Assembly: GCF_000158035.1 (NCBI RefSeq) | Contig: NZ_EQ973491.1 | Coordinates: 549,627 to 597,843 of the forward strand | Origin: Bacteroides cellulosilyticus DSM 14838 | GTDB taxonomy: Bacteria > Bacteroidota > Bacteroidia > Bacteroidales > Bacteroidaceae | Length of the DNA stretch: 48,217 bases | Reading direction: 5' to 3' | In this document: positions 41,530 through 48,217 of the stretch, one piece after another | Position numbering within the stretch: position 1 is the first letter of the stretch | How the letters are laid out: every line of letters begins with the position of its first letter | Made by a program: the position numbers and the translations under genes | Notes under the pieces: generated by a model | Seen by the model: only the letters and a program-made list of their open reading frames with translations | The model's database searches: none | What the model was told of the DNA's origin: nothing

Positions 41530-41802
41530 TTAAAAAGGTCTGTTCCCATATTTATACTCTAATATGGAGTTACACACCCTATCATAAAAGGAAAAACCAC
41601 AACCCGTATAAAAGTAGCTTAAATAGGTTGCTTGGTACTCTTCTTGTAATGCTTGGTTGTTACTAAGCAGGTCTGCAAACTTTTCCAACCAATATTTCAA
41701 GGCTTGTATAACTTTGATATAGCGTAGGTTGTTATCCACATGCCCCAATCTGTTTTCCAAGTCTTTAATGTGCTTTATTACTTTCTCTGTCTGTTTATCC
41801 AT
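41530..41802 (-). CDS. Hypothetical mobile-element protein
   Basis: This is a 90-residue, mostly helical protein (KVIKHIKDLENRLGHVDNNLRYIKVIQALKYWLEKFADLLSNN) with an aromatic C-terminal half (YQATYLSYFYTGCGFSFYDRV). No family is recognised. It sits between the DUF3871 gene and the small membrane protein; a terminator at 41821-41846 separates it from DUF3871, so it is probably transcribed from its own promoter or by read-through. Confidence 0.65.
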   Translation of the reverse strand: MDKQTEKVIKHIKDLENRLGHVDNNLRYIKVIQALKYWLEKFADLLSNNQALQEEYQATYLSYFYTGCGFSFYDRVCNSILEYKYGNRPF

Positions 41803-41820
41803 AGTTCTGTAAAAATAGGA

Positions 41821-41846
41821 AAGGACACCTAAATAAATAGATGTCC
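41821..41846 (-). terminator. Terminator of the DUF3871 gene
   Basis: AGGACACCTA (41821-41830) pairs with TAGATGTCCT (41837-41846) through one G-U pair around a 6-nt loop. A U-rich stretch follows on the minus strand. Confidence 0.8.
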
Positions 41847-41855
41847 TCTCATTAA

Positions 41856-42872
41856 TTAGTCAATAAACCATTTGTAATGCTCATCCCCATGCAGGGCTGC
41901 ATTGATTCCAACAGCCATTTCAGTTGCATTTAATGAGCGGTCTAAGAATGAATCTATATAGCTGCTCTTATTTGCACCCGTTAATAGGTTGTAGAACTTC
42001 CACATATTCAAGTCATTTCCAAAGCTGCCAAAGTTCTCATCATTAATGTAGGCTTTTGCAACACTGTTAATCTGTGTATCAGTAAGCAACATTCTTGGCA
42101 GTCTCTTTTGGTAGCCATTGGGCAAACACTGATAAAGTCTCATTTTGCCCAATATTTGTGCAAATTGGTGTTCACTCATTGAAGTATTGCCCAACTGTTG
42201 CATCAAATGCAGATGTTTGGCAGGATTGTAGTTGTTGAACAGTTCCAAGGCAGAACGGTAAAGTTCACTTGTATTGCTCACCCTTAAATCATCCTTGTAA
42301 CCATCTGTAAAGACGCACATGTTGCAGCATACTTGGTTCTTAAAGCCAATAGCCAACCTAAACAACTCTGGAACTTTCTTGCTGTATAAGTTCATTTGAT
42401 TATAGGCTCTGACCCCCACTATTGAAAGGTTCAACTTGTTTCCCTCAACCGTTTCATAGATTGTGGGAATGTCAATACTGAAAGCTGCCCTCTCATAGTA
42501 GATTGTTTTGTCTGATTCCAACAACTGATTGGCAGGTTTGTGGATAGCTTCGGGGATGCGCCCCTTAATCACATGAGAGACACGAATATCGGGTGTTCCG
42601 ATAGTCTCACCATTGTAGTAGGAGTTTGCAGCTTCCCAAACAGTTTCAATAAATGCAGCATGGTTTACTGTAAGCTCATTGTCTTTTGCAAAAACGGGAG
42701 TAATACAGTCATTTTTCAAATGTTGCAAGGTAGCTTCTTGGGTGTTTGCCTCAATGAAATGATTTACTCTTTTAGGCGTTGCAGTTTCTTCAATAATGGT
42801 TGCTTCTTCTGCAAACTCACCTAAATTCATTCTCTCTCTGTTCTCTGTTGGCATGATAACTAAATTTGTCAT
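41856..42872 (-). CDS. DUF3871 family protein
   Basis: The 338-residue protein matches what I recall of DUF3871, a family restricted to Bacteroidetes integrative elements and related plasmids. The conserved features are RVSHVIKGRIPEAIHKPANQLLESDKTIYYERAAFSI, VGVRAYNQMNLYSKK, FKIGFKNQVCCNMCVFTDG and the final GINAALHGDEHYKWFID. The middle resembles DUF932-type proteins of phages and plasmids, which are often encoded near replication or single-strand-DNA genes. The reaction is unknown. It is a good marker for the mobile region. Confidence 0.8.
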   Translation of the reverse strand: MTNLVIMPTENRERMNLGEFAEEATIIEETATPKRVNHFIEANTQEATLQHLKNDCITPVFAKDNELTVNHAAFIETVWEAANSYYNGETIGTPDIRVSHVIKGRIPEAIHKPANQLLESDKTIYYERAAFSIDIPTIYETVEGNKLNLSIVGVRAYNQMNLYSKKVPELFRLAIGFKNQVCCNMCVFTDGYKDDLRVSNTSELYRSALELFNNYNPAKHLHLMQQLGNTSMSEHQFAQILGKMRLYQCLPNGYQKRLPRMLLTDTQINSVAKAYINDENFGSFGNDLNMWKFYNLLTGANKSSYIDSFLDRSLNATEMAVGINAALHGDEHYKWFID

Positions 42873-43150
42873 AATGATAAAAGTTTAAATGATTAATAAT
42901 TCTTTTTTATATCAATATACAGAGGGGGACTTGAGGGGTTGTGAACTCGTGAGGCAGACACTCTTATATATTTTAGGTCACTGGCTGAATGGGGAGGGGG
43001 GGATTTCTGTATTAAGTACCTTATATGTCTGTTCTCTTGACTTTTAGCTAAACTGCATATAGGTGATTCTTTAATTAGGTAGCCTTTTTAATGTCATTGG
43101 CTGTATGTGGAATATTATAAAGTATAGGCTATATAACTCTAATAAAAAGC
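42873..43150. other. Gene-free stretch with G-rich tracts
   Basis: No gene is seen. On the plus strand there are purine tracts (AGAGGGGGACTTGAGGGG at about 42921 and GAATGGGGAGGGGGGG at about 42990) and several AT-rich words. It could hold a promoter for DUF3871 or an origin-type region; nothing decides this. Confidence 0.35.
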
Positions 43151-43192
43151 GAAAGTTGGATTCCGCCATATTGCAGGTTTCCTCCAACTTTC
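43151..43192 (-). terminator. Terminator of the DUF5131 gene
   Basis: GAAAGTTGGA (43151-43160) and TCCAACTTTC (43183-43192) form a 10-bp stem with a 22-nt loop. GCTTTTTATT follows on the minus strand. Confidence 0.8.
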
Positions 43193-43203
43193 TTTCTCTG
43201 CCG

Positions 43204-43905
43204 TTACTTGCACCATTCCAATGCGTTGTCTTTCACGTTCACCTTGGTAAACGATTTCAGCGATTTCAGTTCCGCAATGAGTTGCTGGACTTCTTCTTGG
43301 GTAGGCTCTGGCAGTACAATTCTCCTGCAAGAGTTTCTTCCTATGTTCACCAACTTGGGGCTGCATCTTCTGATAAAAGACACCATTTCTTCATGGTCAA
43401 ACTGCATCAAAGGTTCTGCCGTTACCATTGTGGGGCGTCCAAGCCTTGCTATCTCTTCCATAGCTTCCACCCGTTCATCAATTCTTGGAGCTTTGTTCAT
43501 TATCTCCGGATAGAAACGGTTGGTCTCAATGGTCGTGCAGAATACCACACGTTCCATAATCGGATGGTTGATGAACTCCAAAAATCTCTTGGGGTTCTTG
43601 GACTGCAACAGGTAAGCGTTGGGCAGTAACATGTTTCTGTTCTGATAGCAGTAATCCAACACTCTGGCAATCCATTCGGATGGTATGTCTTCTGCGAACA
43701 TATCCGTGGAACTGCCAATAAAAATAGACCTGCCACAGCCAAGGTCTGTATTAAGTTCATATTCTGCCAATCTTGGCGGATTGGCATTTGGATTTATCTG
43801 CTTCATATAGCAATAGCTGCAATCGTGCAGGCATTTGCCTTTGATAGGATTCCAAGTATAGTTAACAAACTTGTACATATCCCCCTTGCTTAAATTTAAT
43901 CCCAT
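43204..43905 (-). CDS. DUF5131 radical-SAM-like protein (phage Gp37/Gp68 type)
   Basis: The 233-residue protein opens with FVNYTWNPIKGKCLHDCSYCYMKQIN, where CxxxCxxC is the iron-sulfur motif of radical SAM enzymes. It continues with SIFIGSSTDMFAEDIPSEWI, LLQSKNPKRFLEF and VTAEPLMQFDHEE, the conserved blocks of DUF5131 (Gp37/Gp68). The family is common in phages and mobile elements, and its reaction is unknown. It lies 18 nt after the start-side neighbour helicase-like gene, so the two form an operon. Confidence 0.85.
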   Translation of the reverse strand: MGLNLSKGDMYKFVNYTWNPIKGKCLHDCSYCYMKQINPNANPPRLAEYELNTDLGCGRSIFIGSSTDMFAEDIPSEWIARVLDYCYQNRNMLLPNAYLLQSKNPKRFLEFINHPIMERVVFCTTIETNRFYPEIMNKAPRIDERVEAMEEIARLGRPTMVTAEPLMQFDHEEMVSFIRRCSPKLVNIGRNSCRRIVLPEPTQEEVQQLIAELKSLKSFTKVNVKDNALEWCK

Positions 43906-43923
43906 AATAAATAAGTTTTAATA

Positions 43924-45657
43924 TTACACAATCAAACTCCTAATCCAATATCCGTTTCGTGGAACACCATTTATCCGTTTTGTTCCACTCTTGATATTGT
44001 ACCATTCCCTCAAATCCTTAATCTTGGAAAGATGGAACTGTTCACAGATTGCCCGTAAGTCCGCTGTCAAGTAGAATCTGCCGATTTCTATCACTTGCGA
44101 AAGTAGTCCGAACATTTCAGAACGGCTTGGCTTATCGGCTAACTTGGCTTGTAGCAAGGCTTCTTCCACCGCTTTCCTGCTTCTTAGCCTGCGTATCTCT
44201 TGAAAGCCTAACAGTTGGAACGCTTCACGGATGAAAGGGTATTGCCTTTCAATCTCTGCCCTGCCATTGTCAAAGCTGTATTGCAGGTCATAGTATCTCT
44301 GCGCTATCTCCGCAAACGCAATTCTCCTGCCCAACTTTCCAATCTCCTCGTTTGGCAATTTCTCCCATCGGATATTGCCATAGTTGAAACCTGCATGGGC
44401 ATAGGCATCCGCAACATTCTCTTTCGACTGGTATATTTGGTGCATCAGCTTGTATTCATACAGGATATAGTTTACAGCCCTGTCGTTCACTTCAAACATA
44501 CCGTTGTTATACCTTATATATGAGGAATCTTTGACCTCTTTAGCCTGCTGTTTCTTGGCATCCGCTGAAAAGGAATTGTATGCCTTAACCCTTTCCTCTG
44601 CTATTTCAAGCTGTTTGAGCGTGTCTTTCCTGACTTCCTCATAGCTGGCAAACATATCATCTTTCTTGGTGTTGAATATATGAAAGACCGTATGCCTTAA
44701 CGGATTTTCCCTGTTTCTGATTCTTCCTGCAATTTGGGGTATGTCAATATCCATGCTTGCCAAGGTCTGTTTTTTATAGACATTGCTGATAACGAAACAA
44801 AGCCCTGTCTCAGAGAAAAAGTCCGCACCCTCGAATGATTTGCAGGTGATGAAATTGAACATCCTTGCAGGGCTTAACGAGTTGGATATTTTCATTTCAC
44901 CCAGTTTCTTTTGGTTGTGGCTTGTATTGGCACATATCACCCTGCAATTGTCATTGGTCAGCCCGCACTGTCTGATGATGTGCGCAATCTCCTGTACGCT
45001 GTTCAAGAAGAAATAGGCTTCCCGTGATTCATGCCCGTTCACTTCCAAACAGCCTTGCATCTTGTATTTGCCGATAACATTGGCTGCAAACTGATAAGGC
45101 TTGTTGGTCTGATAGGGAAGGACGCATATCGGGAGCGGTTCTTTCCAATCGGCAACATATTCCGTCACGCCATCCAAAACATTTGGCTTCAAGTCCGTTT
45201 CAATCGGAGTGGCGGACATGAAACAGAAAGACTTGAACGCCTTAAAGTTATCTAATACTCCGTCAATAGCCTTGTCCCTGAACGAATACTGTTTGAGGAA
45301 ATTGTGGTATTCGTCCACCAACAGCCTGTAGTCCTTTCCATCAACCAAAGCCAGCAGTTTGGGCAGCTTGTCATAGGTGCATATAATCTTCCTGCATTCG
45401 TGTTGCTGGATGTAGTCGGACAGTTCTTTTTTCAGTTTGGGCGTGAAGTTTCCGTACAAGCCAAAACATCTGTCATTGGAACTGCACTTGTTTATTATCA
45501 GTTCGGTGGTGGGTACGGCAACAACGTAATTCTCGCCGTTATTCAATGCGATGCTTGTGCCACCGCAGCCTGTCCTCGCTTTATTAAAGATACAGTTGTG
45601 TGGTAAATCGGAATCTACCATGTAACCGTCCTTTACACTTATTTTATACGTAATCAT
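43924..45657 (-). CDS. SF2 helicase-like protein with atypical P-loop
   Basis: The 577-residue protein has helicase motifs: motif I-like RTGCGGTS (about 29-36), motif II DEYH (114-117), motif III SATP (147-150) and motif VI QIAGRIRNR. In motif I the Lys of GxGKT is replaced (GCGGTS), a variant I recall from phage-like and mobile-element SF2 proteins. The C-terminal ~200 residues form an extra helical domain. It may act in element replication or DNA processing, if it still uses ATP. It is upstream of DUF5131 in one operon and has a conserved upstream sequence at 45753-45790. Confidence 0.78.
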   Translation of the reverse strand: MITYKISVKDGYMVDSDLPHNCIFNKARTGCGGTSIALNNGENYVVAVPTTELIINKCSSNDRCFGLYGNFTPKLKKELSDYIQQHECRKIICTYDKLPKLLALVDGKDYRLLVDEYHNFLKQYSFRDKAIDGVLDNFKAFKSFCFMSATPIETDLKPNVLDGVTEYVADWKEPLPICVLPYQTNKPYQFAANVIGKYKMQGCLEVNGHESREAYFFLNSVQEIAHIIRQCGLTNDNCRVICANTSHNQKKLGEMKISNSLSPARMFNFITCKSFEGADFFSETGLCFVISNVYKKQTLASMDIDIPQIAGRIRNRENPLRHTVFHIFNTKKDDMFASYEEVRKDTLKQLEIAEERVKAYNSFSADAKKQQAKEVKDSSYIRYNNGMFEVNDRAVNYILYEYKLMHQIYQSKENVADAYAHAGFNYGNIRWEKLPNEEIGKLGRRIAFAEIAQRYYDLQYSFDNGRAEIERQYPFIREAFQLLGFQEIRRLRSRKAVEEALLQAKLADKPSRSEMFGLLSQVIEIGRFYLTADLRAICEQFHLSKIKDLREWYNIKSGTKRINGVPRNGYWIRSLIV

Positions 45658-45752
45658 AATCTTTTCTCCTAAAAATTTTCTTACACTTTCTGTCTTTGTA
45701 AGTCAGCCACATTAGAGCATCCTCCGTTCATTGTTGTACTGTCAGACTGAAT

Positions 45753-45790
45753 TTATATATATCCATAATCTGTTGGTTTTTCTTACATTG
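45753..45790 (-). promoter_or_regulatory. Element-specific sequence shared with 40542-40578
   Basis: Plus-strand TTATATATA..CCAT and ..CTTACATTG ends are shared with 40542-40578 in the same order and almost the same spacing. Both copies lie upstream of minus-strand genes (helicase-like and cargo operon), which suggests a common promoter or operator. Confidence 0.5.
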
Positions 45791-45855
45791 GAAAGAGACG
45801 CTTCTAATGTGAAGAACAAGCCTGCCTGTCACACAGGCTCATTCTTCGGAGCTGT

Positions 45856-46824
45856 TTAGGCGGCTCTCTTTTGCCGCATTTCAATGATGTACTTGATTAG
45901 GACATTGGCTATGCAGGTCTCTTTTATTCCGCAATCCATTAGGCGGGCACGTGTGACGCTTTCCGCTGGAATGGTTCGTAATGCCTGCATGATGGTTGCA
46001 AGGTCATAGTCTCCTGTTTTCATAACGGAGTTGATAGCCCGAATTGCGTAACGCTTCCTTGCGTCGGCTGGAGTAAACGTAAGGCAGATTTGTTTGTGGA
46101 GTTCCAACGCTTCTTCAAGGGTTCTGCTCAGCACAGGCACGTCTTTCCGTCTTATACCGATAGACATCTCCAACGTGGTGGATGCTTGGAGTTGTACCCC
46201 CAAGTACGCATAAGCACTGCTGCCGGGCATACCTGTCTTTCTCGCAAGTTCATAGACCGCTTGATAAGTGGCATCCCCTGTAGCCAAAGCCGCAATGCCT
46301 ATCTTCTCGACTGTGCTTCTTGAACGGGTGAAAAGGTCTGCCATTCCTACCACTTGCGCATACTCTTCCACGCTTTCAAAGGTATGTATCTGTACGTGTT
46401 TCAGTACGGCATCGAAACTGAACCTCCAATAGTTTGCTCCTGTCTCAATAGGCACAAGCACATTCTCCTCATCTTTAGGAATTTCTTCCCCCTCACAGTC
46501 GTAGAGGGGAATCCCTGCCTTGCGGAAGATTTCGGGGTCTGAAAAGTGGAATATCTCATCAAGCAACTTGCTCTTGTCAATTTCTCCAAGGAGTTTCTCT
46601 TGGCTTTTCTTCAGCACGTCCATGCTATAGATGGTGCGAGCCAATTTAACTTCTTGTTTAACACCCTCAATGATAGCGATAACTGTTGTCTTTTCTTTCG
46701 GGCAACAGTCTGTGCTCGTCACTTCATTCATATTATTGTCGTTTTGAGATTCTACACTTGCTACTTCCGTAGCGTTAATTAACACATCTGCGTTTGAGGT
46801 CGCCACCTGTACTATTTTGCTCAT
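45856..46824 (-). CDS. Hypothetical mobile-element protein
   Basis: This is a 322-residue protein from the ATG at 46824 (MSKIVQVATSN); the in-frame ATG at 46857 adds eleven residues and is possible. It has an N-terminal low-complexity region with two adjacent Cys (STDCCPKEK), a central domain (NYWRFSFDAVLKHVQIHTFESVEEYAQVVGMADLF) and a helical C-terminus rich in Arg/Ala (TFTPADARKRYAIRAINSVMKTGDYD). No family is recognised. It lies directly upstream of the helicase-like gene with 198 nt between. Codon use and AT content match the rest of the element. Confidence 0.68.
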   Translation of the reverse strand: MSKIVQVATSNADVLINATEVASVESQNDNNMNEVTSTDCCPKEKTTVIAIIEGVKQEVKLARTIYSMDVLKKSQEKLLGEIDKSKLLDEIFHFSDPEIFRKAGIPLYDCEGEEIPKDEENVLVPIETGANYWRFSFDAVLKHVQIHTFESVEEYAQVVGMADLFTRSRSTVEKIGIAALATGDATYQAVYELARKTGMPGSSAYAYLGVQLQASTTLEMSIGIRRKDVPVLSRTLEEALELHKQICLTFTPADARKRYAIRAINSVMKTGDYDLATIMQALRTIPAESVTRARLMDCGIKETCIANVLIKYIIEMRQKRAA

Positions 46825-46986
46825 AGCTAACAATTTTAATTTAGAAACTAATGTCAATCGAAAATCATTAGTTGATGCGCATCTTGGTTTTCATTTTGAC
46901 GATGCAAAGAAAAATATATTTTATTTCACTGCAAAGCGCTGTAAATTAATAATATACGTACTTATCATCTGTTGCATTCAGTACGC

Positions 46987-47030
46987 AAAAAAAATGCGTA
47001 CCGAAAAGAATAAGTCTTTCAGTACGCATT
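46987..47030 (-). terminator. Terminator of the 341-residue gene
   Basis: AATGCGTACCGAAAAGA (46993-47009) pairs with TCTTTCAGTACGCATT (47015-47030). An 8-U tract follows on the minus strand. A third GTACGCA copy (46981-46987) could form a competing hairpin. Confidence 0.85.
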
Positions 47031-47048
47031 TCCTGTTGTTATATATGC

Positions 47049-48074
47049 CTAAAGTGCTACTGCATTATAGTTGTTAGCTATAACAGGGGGAAATTTCTCC
47101 TTACTGTATTTTCGGATGATAAGGGACAATGTCCTGTTGGGCTTTCCGTTTGGAAAGAACTCTCTGTCGTACACCTCCGAGACATAGCCTGTGGTATAGA
47201 GAAGTCTCGAAACGAATAGGTTCTTTTCAGTAGAAATCCTTACGTTTCTGTCACTTACTCTTTTTTTATCTGCTTTCTTGCCCTCCAAGAAATACAGGAA
47301 CATTTCTGCAAACTTCCATCTTTTGTGGGAATAGTCAAGAGTGTACTTGCCGTTGAAATTAATTTGCGATAACAGGCTGTTATCTATAAAGCCTTTCAAG
47401 CCTAACTTCTGTAATTGTTTGATTTTTGTTTTTAGGTCTTGTTCTCCGTTTACAATCTTGCTATATGTTTCACCGAAATGATAAACAGCCCTTTGGATAA
47501 TGTCTATCAAGTCTTCCCGTTCTGTAGAATAAATATTCTTGTCGCCCTGTTTCAAGGTTATGCTCGATGCTCCGCATAGATTAGTTAGAAAAGAAGCGAA
47601 ATCTTCAAGTAGCGGTTTCTCTACAGTAGGCGCATCAGTTCCAATATCCTCTATAAAGTCATATACGAAAAGAAGCAGATACCAAAACTTGCTGACATCA
47701 AAATCAAATGCTTCAATGGTATGCTGTAAGTTCTTATTATTCAAAAACTTCTCTTTGAAAGAATCGTCCAACTCTCTGTATTCCCGTTTCTTGTATTCTT
47801 CTAAAGTCCCCTTAAAAGTTTTTATTTCTTTGCTTCTTTCGTATCTTTCTTCAACGGATAAGTTTCTCTCCGCATATCTATTGGCGAATATGGCAGGTGC
47901 GGAAGATTCTACAGGTATCATTCCCGTATCTGCTTCTTCATAATCGGGCAGGAAGTGATTGGCTACTTCCCACACATATTCTAATAGTGGTTCATTAAGG
48001 CATTTGTAGCTTTCATGCCAAGCCACTTTAAAATCGGGCAGTTCTTCTATTTGGTACAGTTCTTCTTTTGACAT
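47049..48074 (-). CDS. Hypothetical mobile-element protein
   Basis: I do not recognise this 341-residue protein. It is largely helical and charged, with a central hydrophobic segment (KFWYLLLFVYDFIEDIG) and a C-terminal region of Lys/Arg-rich strands (KKADKKRVSDRNVRISTEKNLFVSRLLYTTGYVSEVYDREFFPNGKPNRTLSLIIRKYSKE) that could bind nucleic acid. Its position, directly after the integrase at the right edge and transcribed the same way, is the place where regulators or accessory proteins of Bacteroides elements often sit. It has its own terminator. Confidence 0.7.
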   Translation of the reverse strand: MSKEELYQIEELPDFKVAWHESYKCLNEPLLEYVWEVANHFLPDYEEADTGMIPVESSAPAIFANRYAERNLSVEERYERSKEIKTFKGTLEEYKKREYRELDDSFKEKFLNNKNLQHTIEAFDFDVSKFWYLLLFVYDFIEDIGTDAPTVEKPLLEDFASFLTNLCGASSITLKQGDKNIYSTEREDLIDIIQRAVYHFGETYSKIVNGEQDLKTKIKQLQKLGLKGFIDNSLLSQINFNGKYTLDYSHKRWKFAEMFLYFLEGKKADKKRVSDRNVRISTEKNLFVSRLLYTTGYVSEVYDREFFPNGKPNRTLSLIIRKYSKEKFPPVIANNYNAVAL

Positions 48075-48112
48075 AGTACGATGTTATTAATTATACCGCA
48101 AAATAAAAGAAA

Positions 48113-48142
48113 AGTCTGCAATCTTTTTCGGACTACAGACTT
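48113..48142 (-). terminator. Terminator of the right-edge integrase
   Basis: AAGTCTG (48113-48119) and CAGACTT (48136-48142) form a 7-bp stem followed by TTCTTTTATTTT on the minus strand. Confidence 0.7.
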
Positions 48143-48149
48143 CTTTTTG

Positions 48150-48217
48150 TTATAGCAAGTTCTTCATCGCTTCATCCACCTGCTCATTATCGAAGCTATC
48201 CAAGTATATTTGAGTGG
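48150..48217 (-). CDS. C-terminus of a tyrosine integrase (partial, runs off right edge)
   Basis: The last 21 codons on the minus strand read TQIYLDSFDNEQVDEAMKN and then Leu-Leu and a stop at 48150. The segment (T)QIYL-SF-NE is the usual end of Bacteroidales site-specific integrases, where the Tyr is the catalytic nucleophile. The rest of the gene lies beyond the window. As a full integrase it would catalyse insertion and excision of the element, and its end of the element should hold one attachment site. Confidence 0.72.
   Translation of the reverse strand, partial: TQIYLDSFDNEQVDEAMKNLL

Larger units (their letters stand above)
35422..48217. mobile_element. Integrative element region (right end outside window)
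   Basis: From about 35.4 kb the sequence is AT-rich, nearly all genes are on the minus strand, and mobile-element families accumulate: integrase-like remnant, catalytic tyrosine recombinase, DUF3871, DUF5131, a helicase-like protein and a second integrase at the right edge. A degenerate tRNA-Gly lies at the left. The exact boundaries and attachment sites cannot be set, and no transfer genes are in view. Confidence 0.65.

Noticed and set aside
45810..45855. Hairpin after the 322-residue gene as an intrinsic terminator
   Set aside because: GAAGAA/TTCTTC and AGCCTG/CAGGCT pair, but there is no U-tract on the minus strand, so termination is not supported.
35422..48217. Element as a complete conjugative transposon
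   Set aside because: No relaxase, coupling protein or tra genes are in view and the right end is missing; only an integrative element can be claimed.

Overview
The window looks like a chromosomal segment of a gut Bacteroides or close relative (Bacteroidales). The evidence is the recurrent TAnnTTTG -7 promoter box (with TTG about 20 nt upstream where recognisable), many short lipoproteins, Crp/Fnr and AraC regulators of the Bacteroides type, an HU-family protein with a C-terminal tail, a uxuA/SDR/GH109 cluster, and a Bacteroides-type mobile element on the right.

Layout. 1-515 is the end of a peptide deformylase gene. 598-8450 holds a three-gene RND efflux operon flanked by two AraC-type regulators. 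8553-10506 has two coupled lipoproteins and a Crp/Fnr regulator. 10674-11909 has an HU-like gene behind a striking 23-bp-period repeat array, then a HXXEE membrane protein. 12022-22212 is mostly core chromosome: Nnr NAD(P)HX repair, an M15-like lipoprotein, truA, a DMT exporter, free-methionine-sulfoxide reductase, DUF3256, YitT, a LytS/LytTR two-component pair and an outer-membrane DUF6268 protein. 22276-22960 is a HepT/MntA toxin-antitoxin pair.

24539-28733 (minus strand) is the most notable functional unit: rtcB, prfH, an ATP-dependent RNA ligase and an HD-phosphohydrolase/polynucleotide-kinase fusion in one operon. A promoter lies about 290 nt upstream of rtcB, leaving a leader with mutually exclusive and pseudoknot-type pairings. 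The genes supply end healing, two kinds of RNA ligation and a release factor, which fits repair of nuclease-damaged RNA and rescue of damaged ribosomes.

28925-33373 is a hexuronate region: GH109-type oxidoreductase, SDR, mannonate dehydratase and a divergent AraC regulator with a 17-bp direct repeat in the control region. 33595-33759 is an eight-unit array with an exact 22-bp period whose units switch strand halfway. Next to it is a candidate small RNA with its own promoter and terminator. A secreted two-gene unit with a duplicated retropepsin-like protease follows.

From about 35.4 kb to the right edge the DNA is AT-rich and almost entirely minus-strand. It carries a frameshifted integrase-like remnant, a degenerate tRNA-Gly with a hairpin inserted in its D arm, a six-gene cargo operon (including a J-domain protein and a penicillin-binding-protein fold lacking all three catalytic residues), a catalytic-domain-only tyrosine recombinase, DUF3871, DUF5131, a helicase-like protein and the C-terminus of another integrase. 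This reads as an integrative element whose right end lies outside the window. No conjugation genes are visible. Family names are from memory of conserved motifs; no searches were run.
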